DNA of 64,000 nt from Arthrobacter sp. zg-Y919. Its GTDB lineage: Bacteria; Actinomycetota; Actinomycetes; Actinomycetales; Micrococcaceae. The position numbers and the translations under genes were made by a program. The stretch covers positions 3,020,268 to 3,084,267 of the forward strand of contig NZ_CP126242.1 of assembly GCF_030142045.1 (NCBI RefSeq), read 5' to 3'. Below the pieces are notes generated by a model. That model was not told the origin of the DNA. It ran no database searches and saw only the letters and a program-made list of their open reading frames with translations. Of the stretch, positions 8,501 to 16,855 are shown in pieces. Position 1 is the stretch's first letter. Each line of letters begins with the position of its first letter.

Positions 8501-9883
8501 CTAGAAGCCGCTGCCGCCCTCAACTGCCATGTTCGAGAAGCGTGAGTAGTGGCCCTGGAACCCGACCACTATGGTTTTGGTCGGACCGTTACGGTGCTTG
8601 GCCACAATGACGTCGGCCTCACCGGCACGCGGTGATTCCTTGTCGTAGATGTCCTCACGGTGCAGCAGGATCACCATGTCCGCATCCTGCTCGATGGATC
8701 CGGATTCACGAAGGTCGGAGACCATCGGCTTCTTGTCGGTGCGCTGTTCGGAACCACGGTTCAGCTGTGACAGGGCGATAACCGGCACTTCGAGTTCCTT
8801 GGCGAGCAGCTTCAGGGCACGGGAGAACTCGGATACTTCCTGCTGGCGGGACTCCACCTTTTTGCCGGACGACATCAGCTGCAGGTAGTCAAGGACCACC
8901 AGCTTGAGGTCGTGGCGCTGCTTCAGGCGCCGGCACTTGGCGCGGATTTCCATCAGGGACATGTTCGGGCTGTCGTCGATGAACAGCGGCGCGTCATTCA
9001 TCCGGCCCATCGTGGTGGCGATCTTGCCCCACTGCTCATCCTTGATGGTGCCCTTGCGCAGGTCCTGGAGGCCGATGGTCGCCTCCGCGGAAAGCAGGCG
9101 CATGGCGATTTCGTTGCGGCCCATTTCCAAGGAGAAGAAAACGGTGGTCATGTTGTTCTTGATGGCTGCGGAACGGGCAAAGTCCAACGCGAAGGTGGAC
9201 TTACCGACGGCGGGACGCGCGGCGATGACAATCATCTGGCCTGGATGCAGGCCCTGGGTCAGCTCGTCCAGCTCGTAGAAGCCGGTGGGCACGCCCGTCA
9301 TACCCTCACCCCGGTGCCCGGCAGACTCGATCTCGTCCACCGTTCCCTCGATGATGTCCTTCAGCGGAACGTAGTCCTCCGCGGTGCGGCGCTCTGCGAC
9401 GGCGTAGATCTCCGCCTGGGCGGCGTTGACGATGTCGTCCACTTCCATGCCCTCGTTGGAATAACCCAACTGGACAATCTTGGTGCCTGCACCCACGAGG
9501 CGGCGCAGCACGGCCCGCTCGCGCACGATCTCGGCGTAAAAACCGGCGTTGGCGGCAGTCGGAACGGACTGGATCAGGGTGTGCAGGTAAGCGGGGCCGC
9601 CGATGCGGCCGATTTCGCCGCGCTTGGTCAGTTCATCGGAGACGGTGACGGCGTCGGCGGGCTCGCCGCGGCCATAGAGATCGATGATGGCCTCGTAGAT
9701 GGCCTCATGTGCCGGACGGTAGAAGTCCAGGCCGCGCAGGACCTCGACGCAGTCCGCGATGGCGTCTTTGGAAAGCATCATGCCGCCGAGTACCGACTGT
9801 TCGGCCACAAGGTCCTGGGGCGGTGTCCTCGCGAAGTCCGGACTTGATGTTGATGCCGGGGAGTCCGTATGCGTGAGCGACAC
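8501..9883 (-). CDS. dnaB: Replicative DNA helicase DnaB
   Basis: DnaB is the hexameric 5'-3' helicase of the replication fork. The 460-residue protein has the DnaB N-terminal collar domain (PQDLVAEQSVLGGMML onward) and a RecA-type ATPase domain. The Walker A motif ARPAVGKST is near residue 220, Walker B LVVLDYLQLM follows, and LHREDIYD lies near the C-terminus. No intein or insertion is visible. I chose GTG at 9883, which has GAAAGGG five bases upstream, over the in-frame ATG at 9898 that lacks a ribosome binding site. It lies downstream of rplI, as in other actinobacteria, but behind a 575-base gap rich in DnaA boxes. Confidence 0.97.
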   Translation of the reverse strand: MSLTHTDSPASTSSPDFARTPPQDLVAEQSVLGGMMLSKDAIADCVEVLRGLDFYRPAHEAIYEAIIDLYGRGEPADAVTVSDELTKRGEIGRIGGPAYLHTLIQSVPTAANAGFYAEIVRERAVLRRLVGAGTKIVQLGYSNEGMEVDDIVNAAQAEIYAVAERRTAEDYVPLKDIIEGTVDEIESAGHRGEGMTGVPTGFYELDELTQGLHPGQMIVIAARPAVGKSTFALDFARSAAIKNNMTTVFFSLEMGRNEIAMRLLSAEATIGLQDLRKGTIKDEQWGKIATTMGRMNDAPLFIDDSPNMSLMEIRAKCRRLKQRHDLKLVVLDYLQLMSSGKKVESRQQEVSEFSRALKLLAKELEVPVIALSQLNRGSEQRTDKKPMVSDLRESGSIEQDADMVILLHREDIYDKESPRAGEADVIVAKHRNGPTKTIVVGFQGHYSRFSNMAVEGGSGF

Positions 9884-10073
9884 TGTGACCCTTTCCATGG
9901 AGGCGAAGACGTTCGATCCCTGCCCTGCCGGAGGGATGGCTTATCTCTATCAGCCCGCACTGACTTCCGGCCGGAAGGACGGCGGCGGTGCTGGCGGATC
10001 GGCCCGGCGGACATGCGTCTGAAGAAGGGATTCACCGCAACCGTATGCCCCCGGCGCCCTGCCGACAAACGAG

Positions 10074-10318
10074 TTATCCACAGGTCCTGTGGATAGTCTG
10101 TGCATAACGCGGCGTGTCTTGTGCACAGGTTGGGTATAAGCATGTGGATAAATATTCATTTTTTCGAGAAACATGGCTCTGACTAGGGCAAACGCTTGTC
10201 CACACCTGTGCAAACAGACTATTTTTCCGCCGCGCCGGGCGGCGGACCTGAGGTTGACAGCAGTGAAAAAGAGGCCTAGGTGTGCCGAAATCCACACGCA
10301 TCGGTTCAGATATCCACA
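10074..10318. promoter_or_regulatory. Cluster of DnaA boxes upstream of dnaB
   Basis: Sites read directly: TTATCCACA 10074-10082 (+); TGTGGATAG 10088-10096 (minus, one change); TGTGCATAA 10099-10107 (minus, matches TTATNCACA); TTGTGCACA 10119-10127 (+, one change from the actinobacterial TTGTCCACA); TGTGGATAA 10143-10151 (minus, perfect); TTGTCCACA 10196-10204 (+, perfect); ATATCCACA 10310-10318 (+, one change). Seven boxes in 245 bases, next to an AT-rich patch, is oriC-like density. Confidence 0.75.
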
Positions 10319-10400
10319 ACAGTGCAGGACTGGTCGCGGATTTCCTTCCCCAGCCTGCCGCGACAGCAGCCCTGCACGCCCCGTCAACTGCCCCGGAACG

Positions 10401-10436
10401 CAAAAACACCCCCCGGCCCGAAGGCTGGAGGGTGTT
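10401..10436 (-). terminator. Rho-independent terminator after rplI
   Basis: Read on the minus strand, arms AACACCCTCCAGCC and GGCCGGGGGGTGTT close on a TTCG tetraloop, with one mismatch and one wobble, followed by a short T-run. It ends the rpsF-ssb-rpsR-rplI transcript and separates it from dnaB. Confidence 0.8.
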
Positions 10437-10458
10437 CTGCGTTCGTCTGCGTTAGACG

Positions 10459-10908
10459 CTAGCCGGCAACGACGTCGAGGTCGATGACTGCTGCAACATC
10501 GTTGTGCAGGCGGACGTTGGCCTGGAAGGAACCAACCGACTTGATGTGAGTCGGCAGTTCAACCTTGCGCTTGTCGATGGTGCCGAGACCGGCAGCTTCG
10601 ACAGCGGCAGCAACGTCGCCGGGCTTGACGGTACCGAAGAGGCGTCCGGACTCGCCGGCCTTGACGGTCAGCTTGACCGGCTTGGCGGAGAGAGCAGCAG
10701 CCTGCTTCTGAGCATCTTCCAGGGAAGCGTGCTCGCGGGCAGCGCGGGCAGCCTTGATGGACTCAACCTGCTTCTCGCCACCCTTGGTCCAGGTCAGAGC
10801 GAAGCCGCGGGGCAGAAGGTAGTTACGTGCGTAACCGTCCTTAACCTCGATGACGTCGCCGGCAGCGCCGAGACCGGTTACTTCGTGGGTCAGAATGAGC
10901 TTTGCCAT
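10459..10908 (-). CDS. rplI: 50S ribosomal protein L9
   Basis: L9 binds 23S rRNA at the base of the L1 stalk and affects frame maintenance. The 149-residue protein has the family length. The N-terminal rRNA-binding domain is [37 protein letters not shown] in outline, with the signature GYARNYLLP, then a long Ala/Glu helix and a C-terminal domain containing [16 protein letters not shown]. It is the last gene of the rpsF operon, 18 bases downstream of rpsR, and is followed by a clear terminator. Confidence 0.98.
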   Translation of the reverse strand: MAKLILTHEVTGLGAAGDVIEVKDGYARNYLLPRGFALTWTKGGEKQVESIKAARAAREHASLEDAQKQAAALSAKPVKLTVKAGESGRLFGTVKPGDVAAAVEAAGLGTIDKRKVELPTHIKSVGSFQANVRLHNDVAAVIDLDVVAG

Positions 10909-10926
10909 GAATTAGGTTCCTTTCCT

Positions 10927-11166
10927 TTAGCCGCGGCCAGCGCCGGAGTAAGGCAGGAGAGCAACTTCGCGGGCATTCTTGATTGCCTGCGCGATCTTGC
11001 GCTGTTCCTGCACGGACACGCCAGTTACGCGACGAGCGCGGATCTTTCCGCGGTCGGAAATGAACTTGCGCAGCAATGCTACGTCCTTGTAGTCGATGAC
11101 AGTGATGTCAGCGGCCTTCAAGGGATTGGACTTTGGTTTGGGCTTGCGAAGTTCAGCCTTAGCCAT
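10927..11166 (-). CDS. rpsR: 30S ribosomal protein S18
   Basis: S18 pairs with S6 on the 30S platform. The 79-residue product contains the family core [20 protein letters not shown] and the motif [20 protein letters not shown]. The longest reading starts at 11205, but the ATG at 11166 gives the normal MAKAELRK start with GGAG upstream. The protein has no cysteines, so this is the zinc-free form of S18; many actinobacteria keep a zinc-binding form and a zinc-free form. It sits between ssb and rplI in the conserved order. Confidence 0.97.
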   Translation of the reverse strand: MAKAELRKPKPKSNPLKAADITVIDYKDVALLRKFISDRGKIRARRVTGVSVQEQRKIAQAIKNAREVALLPYSGAGRG

Positions 11167-11317
11167 CGTGGAGCTCCTTATGTCTAGTGGAGCCCGTGGA
11201 TACATTTTCCACGGGATGGGCTCGACGGCGGTTGCCGTCTGAGGATGGCACCCGAGGGCGCCGGGTGAAGGGCCGCTTCTCCCTCAAAGGGGGTCGCCGC
11301 TCTTCGGATGAAGAGGT

Positions 11318-11887
11318 TTAGAAGGGCGGATCGTTCGAATCCGGACCGCTGCCCCATCCACCGGAGTTGCCGCCCGCAGGGGCGCCCCAGGGATCGTCAG
11401 CCGGTGCGGACTGCGTCTGCTGCTGGCCGCCACCCCAACCGGGGTTGGAGTTGCCGCCGAAGCCGCCGCCGCCACCGCTGCCGCCGTTGTTGCCGCCGAA
11501 GCCGCCGCCGCCACCGCCGGAGCGCTGGGTGCGGGTGACCTTGGCAGAGGCATAACGCAGCGAGGGGCCGATTTCGTCGACCTCCAGCTCCATTACGGTG
11601 CGCTTTTCGCCCTCTTTGGTTTCGTACGAACGCGACTTCAGGCGGCCCTGGCAAACAACACGCGTCCCCTTGGTCAGGGATTCGGCCACGTTTTCAGCGG
11701 CTTCGCGCCAGACAGATGCCCGGAGGAACAGCGTTTCGCCGTCTTTCCAGTCATTTGACGTGCGGTCGAAGGTCCGCGGAGTCGAGGCAATGGTGAAGTT
11801 AGCCACTGCCGAACCGGACGGAGTGAACCGGAGTTCCGGATCATTCGTTAGGTTGCCGACGACGGTAATAGTTGTCTCGCCTGCCAT
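11318..11887 (-). CDS. ssb: Single-stranded DNA-binding protein
   Basis: SSB coats single-stranded DNA during replication and repair. Residues 1 to about 110 form the OB-fold, with [21 protein letters not shown] at the start and [18 protein letters not shown] in the middle. A Gly/Asn/Gln-rich linker follows from about 117 to 178. The end is DSNDPPF, a variant of the acidic, phenylalanine-ended tip that recruits partner proteins. The 189-residue length suits an actinobacterial SSB. It is encoded between rpsF and rpsR, the standard operon position. Confidence 0.97.
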   Translation of the reverse strand: MAGETTITVVGNLTNDPELRFTPSGSAVANFTIASTPRTFDRTSNDWKDGETLFLRASVWREAAENVAESLTKGTRVVCQGRLKSRSYETKEGEKRTVMELEVDEIGPSLRYASAKVTRTQRSGGGGGGFGGNNGGSGGGGGFGGNSNPGWGGGQQQTQSAPADDPWGAPAGGNSGGWGSGPDSNDPPF

Positions 11888-11920
11888 GTTGCCTCCTGAT
11901 ATCGGTTTGGTTTGCAGAAA

Positions 11921-12274
11921 TTACTCTGCGGAAACCTTTGCAGCTTCAGCCTTAGCGGCCTTCTTGGCATCCTTCTTGGAGATCTTCTGCTCTTCCGGGC
12001 GGATGATCTTGGTGCGCATGATGGTCTCGTTCAGGCTCAGCTGGCGATCAAGCTCGGCTGCTGCTGCAGGCGTACCGGTGAAGTTAACCACCGCGTAGAT
12101 GCCTTCAGTCTTTTTCTGGATTTCGTAGGCCAGTCGACGACGGCCCCAGATGTCTACCTTGTCGATGGTTCCACCATCGTTGCGGACAACATTGAGGAAC
12201 TTGTCGAGCGAAGGCTCGACGGTACGCTCTTCGACCTCGGGGTCGATGATTACCATCAGTTCATAAGCACGCAT
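11921..12274 (-). CDS. rpsF: 30S ribosomal protein S6
   Basis: S6 binds S18 and the central domain of 16S rRNA. The 117-residue protein begins [17 protein letters not shown] and contains [16 protein letters not shown] and YAVVNFTG, all family hallmarks, followed by a Lys/Ala-rich tail. The chosen ATG at 12274 has a strong AAAGGAGGT upstream and gives the canonical N-terminus; the longer reading adds only MGSQ. It is the first gene of the rpsF-ssb-rpsR-rplI operon, preceded by a structured leader that may allow S6:S18 feedback. Confidence 0.98.
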   Translation of the reverse strand: MRAYELMVIIDPEVEERTVEPSLDKFLNVVRNDGGTIDKVDIWGRRRLAYEIQKKTEGIYAVVNFTGTPAAAAELDRQLSLNETIMRTKIIRPEEQKISKKDAKKAAKAEAAKVSAE

Positions 12275-12275
12275 T

Positions 12276-12335
12276 TGTGAACCCACCTCCTTTGGGCTAT
12301 ACGGTCACGGCATTTCCGTAACAGGAGGTTCTTTT
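12276..12335 (-). promoter_or_regulatory. Structured leader of rpsF, possible S6:S18 autoregulatory element
   Basis: In the transcript, GAACCTCCT (12323-12331) can pair with the ribosome binding site AGGAGGT and the following GGGTTC, hiding the rpsF start signal. An inner hairpin pairs TACGG with CCGTA and displays GCCGTGACCG. Leaders of rpsF that bind S6:S18 through a CCG-containing bulge are known in several bacterial phyla. The pairing is visible; the regulatory role is inferred. Confidence 0.45.
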
Positions 12336-12475
12336 GCGTTGTCTCCTCCTCGGCGTGCGGCTGATCCGCAGCGGGAGGAATCTGCCGACCTAAGCCGACA
12401 GCACAGACTTTCTTATCCTATCCGATTTCCCGGACCGGGATTGACACGCCGGGATCCGCAGGAACCGGCCCCCGG

Positions 12476-13756
12476 TCAGGCCCCTCCGCCCGCGAAGAAC
12501 AGCTCGGCCACGGCGGCCAGGCGCTGGGGATCCTGCACACCCGCCATTTCCCGGGCCGAGTGCATGGACAGCACGGGTATCCCGACATCCACTGTCCGGA
12601 TGCCCAGCCGGGTGGCCGTCAGGGGGCCGATGGTGGAGCCGCAGGGAACCGAATTGTGGGAGACGAACTCCTGGTACGGCACCCCGGCAGCGGCGCAGAG
12701 ACGCGCCCACCGGGCCATGCCGGGCGCATCGGTGGTGTACCGCTGGTTGGCATTGATCTTCAGCAGCGGGCCGCCGTTGAGCACCGGGTGGTTGGCGGGG
12801 TCGTGGCGTTCCGCGTAGTTGGGGTGGACGGCATGGCCGACGTCGGCGGAAATACAGAAGGAGGCGGCCAGTGCCCGGGCACGGTCCGCCGTCGTCGCAC
12901 CGAGGCCGTCGCCGATCCGCAGCAGGACATCCTCAAGGAACGGTCCGGCCGCTCCGGACCGGCTGCCGCTGCCCACCTCTTCGTGGTCGAACGCGGCGAG
13001 GACGGCAACCGGTGCCGCCGGCGCAACGTCGGCCGCGATGAGCGCGACGACGCCGGCGTGGACGGAGGAGAGATTATCCAGCCGGCCGGAGGCAAAGAAC
13101 TCACCCTCGGCGCCGAAGACCTGGGGTGCCTGGGTGTCGGCGGCAACGATGTCGTACCCGCCGATTTCCTCCGGTGCCAGGCCCGCCTTCGCGGCCAGCA
13201 GTTCCATCAGGTCCGAAGTGGAGGGATCGCCCAGTCCCCAGACCGGGTTCATATGCTGCTGCTTGTCCAGCTTCAGGCCCTCATTCACGGCCCGGTCGAG
13301 GTGGATGGCCAGCTGCGGGAACCGCATCAGGGGACCGGTTTCCACGAGGTGTTCTTCGCCGTCCAGGGTGACCATCCGCCCGGCCAGCTGCAGCTCCCGG
13401 TCCAGCCACGAGTTCAGCAGCGGTCCGCCGTACACCTCCACTCCGGCCTGGAGCCAGCCGAGCCGGCCGGTGGTGGGACGGGGCTTGAGTTTGAAGGACG
13501 GCGAATCGGTGTGGGTGCCGAGGATCGAGAAACCAGTGGCCGGGCCTGCGGCCTCCGGGGTGACCCAGGCGATGAACGCCCCGTCGCGGACCACGAAGAA
13601 CTTTCCGGGCGACCGGGGGAAGTCACCGGTTTCGAGTACTTCGGTGAATCCTGCCTCCGTGAGGCGGCGCGCCCCTTCGCGCGCCGCATGGAAGCTGGAG
13701 GGTGAGGCGCCGACAAACGCGCCGAGATCTTTTACGTGGGCCAATGCGTTCGACAT
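12476..13756 (-). CDS. M18-family aminopeptidase
   Basis: A cytoplasmic zinc metallopeptidase that removes N-terminal residues, often acidic ones. The 426-residue protein carries the family metal-ligand motifs: GTHTDSPSFKLKP near residue 82, FDHEEVGSGSRSGA near 266, and the C-terminal VLSMHSAREM. HNSVPCGSTIGP, a family signature, lies near residue 365. I chose ATG at 13756 (GGAG seven bases upstream) over the TTG at 13768. It stands alone on its strand, downstream of the ABC-transporter genes and separated from them by a terminator. Confidence 0.93.
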   Translation of the reverse strand: MSNALAHVKDLGAFVGASPSSFHAAREGARRLTEAGFTEVLETGDFPRSPGKFFVVRDGAFIAWVTPEAAGPATGFSILGTHTDSPSFKLKPRPTTGRLGWLQAGVEVYGGPLLNSWLDRELQLAGRMVTLDGEEHLVETGPLMRFPQLAIHLDRAVNEGLKLDKQQHMNPVWGLGDPSTSDLMELLAAKAGLAPEEIGGYDIVAADTQAPQVFGAEGEFFASGRLDNLSSVHAGVVALIAADVAPAAPVAVLAAFDHEEVGSGSRSGAAGPFLEDVLLRIGDGLGATTADRARALAASFCISADVGHAVHPNYAERHDPANHPVLNGGPLLKINANQRYTTDAPGMARWARLCAAAGVPYQEFVSHNSVPCGSTIGPLTATRLGIRTVDVGIPVLSMHSAREMAGVQDPQRLAAVAELFFAGGGA

Positions 13757-13816
13757 GCTCCGATTCAACCAGAGCCCGCCCTCCCGGCGTAACCGCGTCC
13801 GTTTGCGGGCGTAAGA

Positions 13817-13845
13817 AACCCCCGGCAGGTCAACTGCCGGGGGTT
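13817..13845 (-). terminator. Terminator-like hairpin after the ABC permease
   Basis: Perfect 12-bp arms AACCCCCGGCAG and CTGCCGGGGGTT flank a five-base loop. On the minus strand a short TTTC follows. It lies 80 bases beyond the stop of the permease at 13925 and upstream of the aminopeptidase gene. Confidence 0.7.
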
Positions 13846-13924
13846 GTGGAGGAGGTGTTGCTCAGTCCGGTGGGGGCGGCGGCGGCCGTTCTTCCGCCAC
13901 CACCCGCACCGAAGTGTTTAGTCC

Positions 13925-14803
13925 CTAGACGTCGCGGCGCTTGGTGACGATGAGGGAGATGATCAGCAGTACCGCGGCCCAGGCCGCGAGGACCAGGCCG
14001 CCCTGAAGCTGGGTCAGGGCGCCTTCGGCAGCGGGGCCGGCCAGGACCAGCTGGGTCCCGGCGTTGCTCGGCAGGAACCGGGCGGCGTCGGGAATCCAGT
14101 CAGCAATCCCCTCGACGATGCTGACAACCATCGGCAGGACGAAGATGATCCCGATAGCGGTGACCACTCCCCCGGCGGTGTTGCGCAGCAGCGTTCCGAT
14201 CGCCATGGAGAACACCGCGATCAGGGCCAGGCAGGTGCCGGTGTTGAGGATGCTGGCGAGCACTCCGTCGTCGTCCAGGGACAGGGTCAGGTCCTCACCG
14301 GCCAGGATCGGCTGCACCACCAGGAAGGAGACAAAGGCTGCCCCGGCGCCGACGATGAAGGAGATCACGGCGATGATGAGGTTCTTGGCCAGCAGCGCCG
14401 GGATCCGCTTCGGAACGGCGCTGAAGGTGGAACGGATCATTCCGGTCCCCCATTCGGAGGCGATCAGCACCACGGCGAGGGAGGCGATGAGGAGCTGTCC
14501 GAAGAAGATGCCGCTGGAGGGCAGTTCGGGCACCAGGTCGCGGTACATCTGCGGGTCGCCGAAGGCCATGGCTTCCTCCGGCGTGGACGCCGAATTGATC
14601 ATGTCCAGTACGACGACGGTCTGCCAGGCTGCCAGCGCGGCCAGCCCGACCATCACCACCACGGTGATGGCCAGGAGGATCACGGTGGAGGGCACCGTGG
14701 TGACCTTGATCCATTCGGATTTCAGGATCCGCGGAAAGGTCACTCCGGAGCCGGTGCGGGGCACGGGCGAGGTGGAGGGTTTGGAGGATGTTGCGGTACT
14801 CAC
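13925..14803 (-). CDS. ABC-2 type transporter permease
   Basis: The 292-residue protein has about six hydrophobic segments, beginning near residue 36 (VPSTVILLAITVVVMVGLA). A long extracytoplasmic loop follows the second segment, and the polar stretch SEWGTGMIRSTFSAVPKR is typical of ABC-2 permeases. It starts (GTG) four bases after the stop of the ATPase at 14808-15767, so the two probably form one exporter. The substrate is unknown; related pairs export peptides or confer antimicrobial resistance. Confidence 0.88.
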   Translation of the reverse strand: MSTATSSKPSTSPVPRTGSGVTFPRILKSEWIKVTTVPSTVILLAITVVVMVGLAALAAWQTVVVLDMINSASTPEEAMAFGDPQMYRDLVPELPSSGIFFGQLLIASLAVVLIASEWGTGMIRSTFSAVPKRIPALLAKNLIIAVISFIVGAGAAFVSFLVVQPILAGEDLTLSLDDDGVLASILNTGTCLALIAVFSMAIGTLLRNTAGGVVTAIGIIFVLPMVVSIVEGIADWIPDAARFLPSNAGTQLVLAGPAAEGALTQLQGGLVLAAWAAVLLIISLIVTKRRDV

Positions 14804-14807
14804 GGTC

Positions 14808-15767
14808 TTAGTTCCCCTTCGTGCTTCCCGCAGGAACCAGTTCCTGCGGCAGGTCCTGGGACCTGTATTCGACGTCGTCGCGGGTCAGCTCCATGTAGGC
14901 GTCCTCGAGGGACACCTGCTGGGGTGTCAGCTCGTAGACCAGGATCTGCCGGGCGAGGGCGGCTTCGGCAATGGCCCGGGGGTCGACGCCGGTGAATTCC
15001 AGCAGCCCGGGTTCCTTTTCGACGCCGGTGACGGCCCCGGAAAGGTTCGACCCGGCCACCGCCTGCAGGAGTTCGTGCGGGTTGTCGGTGCGGACGAGTG
15101 TCCGTACCTTGTCCCGGCCGGCGATGATTTCATCGATCGGCGCGTCGGCAATGATCCGGCCGCGGCCGATCACGATCAGGTGGTCCGCCGTCTGGGCCAT
15201 TTCGCTCATCAGGTGCGAGGAAAGGAACACGGTGCGGCCTTCGGAAGCGAGGCCGCGGGCCAGGTGGCGGACCCAGAGGACACCTTCGGGGTCGAGGCCG
15301 TTCACCGGCTCGTCCAGGATCACGGTGTGCGGGTCGCCCAGCAGCGCCACGGCAATGCCCAGCCGCTGGCCCATGCCGAGGGAGAAGCCGCCCACCCGCT
15401 TCTTCGCCACGGGAGCCAGCCCGGTCAGTTCAATGACCTCGTTGACCCGCTTGGTGGGAATGCCGTGGGTGGCTGCCATGGCCCGCAGATGGTTGTAGGC
15501 ACTGCGCTTGGTGTGCACGGCCTTCGCGTCGAGCAACGCACCAACCTCGCGCAGCGGGGCCTTGTGCCGCGAATAGGGCTGGCCGTTAACCAGCACGCGG
15601 CCGGAGGTCGGATTATCCAAACCCACGATCATGCGCATGGTGGTGGATTTCCCGGCGCCGTTGGGGCCGAGGAACCCGGTCACCTTGCCCGGTTGGACGG
15701 TAAAGGAAACGTCGTCCACGGCGGTTTTATCGCCATAGCGCTTCGAAAGGCCATATGCCTCGATCAT
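14808..15767 (-). CDS. ABC transporter ATP-binding protein
   Basis: A 319-residue ABC ATPase with Walker A GPNGAGKST near residue 37, signature FSLGMGQRLGIAVAL, Walker B VILDEPVNGLDP and the switch histidine region FLSSHLMSEMAQ. A C-terminal extension of about 100 residues is common in ABC-2 exporters of the YhaQ/BcrA type. It pairs with the permease that begins four bases downstream. It closely resembles the next ATPase upstream (15882-16814) over its whole length, so the two arose by tandem duplication. Confidence 0.94.
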   Translation of the reverse strand: MIEAYGLSKRYGDKTAVDDVSFTVQPGKVTGFLGPNGAGKSTTMRMIVGLDNPTSGRVLVNGQPYSRHKAPLREVGALLDAKAVHTKRSAYNHLRAMAATHGIPTKRVNEVIELTGLAPVAKKRVGGFSLGMGQRLGIAVALLGDPHTVILDEPVNGLDPEGVLWVRHLARGLASEGRTVFLSSHLMSEMAQTADHLIVIGRGRIIADAPIDEIIAGRDKVRTLVRTDNPHELLQAVAGSNLSGAVTGVEKEPGLLEFTGVDPRAIAEAALARQILVYELTPQQVSLEDAYMELTRDDVEYRSQDLPQELVPAGSTKGN

Positions 15768-15881
15768 GGGTGATCCTCACGGGTTGGGAAGCAAAATCTG
15801 GGGGGTCTACCTCCACCATAGGCGGCGCGGGGCGCTGCGGGACCGGTCCAAGGGATGAATCAGGGTCCCCCTCAGGGATGA

Positions 15882-16814
15882 TCAGGGGCTTCCCTGACCG
15901 TCCTGCCCGACGCCCTGCGACCGGTATTCGACCTCACCGCGCGTCAGCTCCATGTACGCGTCCTCAAGCGATGTCTGCTGCGGGGTCAGTTCAGTAACCA
16001 GGATCCGCTGCGCCAGCGCGGTCTCGGCAATGCCACGTGCGGATACGCCGAGGACTTCGAGCCGCCCCGCTGCCGGCCGGCGGATCTCCACACCGTCTGA
16101 GCCAAGGGCCGCGGCGAGGGCGTCGGCGTCGTCGGTGCGCACCAGGATGCGTTCCCGGCTGCTGCCGGCAAGTACCTGGTCCATGGGTGCGTCCGCCAGG
16201 ATCCTCCCCCGGCCAATCACAATCAGATGGTCAGCGGTAACGGCCATCTCGCTCATCAGGTGCGAGGAGATAAACACCGTTCGCCCCTCTGCGGCGAGAC
16301 CGCGTGCCAGGTGGCGTACCCACTGCACACCCTCCGGGTCCAGGCCGTTGACCGGTTCGTCAAAGATCAACGTCCTGGGATCCCCCAGCAGGGCCGCAGC
16401 GATGCCCAGCCGCTGGCCCATGCCCATGGAGAAACTCCCCACACGCTTTTTCGCCACCGCACCCAGGCCGGTCAATTCGATGACCTGGTTAATGCGCGCG
16501 TTGGGGATGCCGTGGGTGGCGGCGAGCGCACGCAGGTGGTTGTAGGCGGTCCGCCGGGGATGGACGGCCTTGGCCTCCAGCAGGGCGCCCACTTCCCGCA
16601 GGGGCGCCTTATGGCTGGCGTACGGCGCCCCATTGACCACCACGGTGCCGGCGGAGGGATGGTCCAGGCCCATGATCATGCGCATGGTGGTGGACTTGCC
16701 GGCGCCGTTGGGTCCCAGGAACCCGGTGACCTTGCCCGGCTGGACCGTAAAGGTAATGCCGTCGACGGCGGTCTTGCCACCGAACACCTTCGCGAGGTTT
16801 CGGGCCTCAATCAT
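15882..16814 (-). CDS. ABC transporter ATP-binding protein, tandem paralogue
   Basis: A 310-residue ATPase with Walker A GPNGAGKST, signature FSMGMGQRLGIAAAL, Walker B LIFDEPVNGLDP and ISSHLMSEMAV. It shares long identical runs with the neighbour at 14808-15767. I chose ATG at 16814, with GGAGAG upstream, over the longer start at 16847. It lacks a permease of its own: the DrrB-like permease just upstream already has its partner ATPase. It may serve the 13925 permease with its paralogue as a heterodimer, or be a spare copy. Confidence 0.92.
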   Translation of the reverse strand: MIEARNLAKVFGGKTAVDGITFTVQPGKVTGFLGPNGAGKSTTMRMIMGLDHPSAGTVVVNGAPYASHKAPLREVGALLEAKAVHPRRTAYNHLRALAATHGIPNARINQVIELTGLGAVAKKRVGSFSMGMGQRLGIAAALLGDPRTLIFDEPVNGLDPEGVQWVRHLARGLAAEGRTVFISSHLMSEMAVTADHLIVIGRGRILADAPMDQVLAGSSRERILVRTDDADALAAALGSDGVEIRRPAAGRLEVLGVSARGIAETALAQRILVTELTPQQTSLEDAYMELTRGEVEYRSQGVGQDGQGSP

Positions 16815-16855
16815 GCGGACTCTCCATTTCGAACGGTGTGACGGCACCGCCCCCT

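Larger units (their letters stand above)
9884..10458. other. Intergenic region between rplI and dnaB
   Basis: This 575-base stretch has no convincing gene; the ORFs here lack ribosome binding sites and run across repeat-like sites. It holds a cluster of DnaA boxes (10074-10318), an AT-rich patch at about 10143-10175 that is unusual in this GC-rich window, and the rplI terminator (10401-10436). A TTGACA at 10254-10259 with TAGGTG 17 bases later could be a weak rightward promoter. Confidence 0.8.

Noticed and set aside
9950..10487. ORFs of 100-145 codons across the rplI-dnaB gap
   Set aside because: They run over DnaA boxes and a terminator, with no ribosome binding site and no recognisable protein sequence.
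11333..11342. GTTCGAATCC, a tRNA T-loop-like string
   Set aside because: It lies in the ssb C-terminal codons, and no acceptor or anticodon stem can be formed around it.
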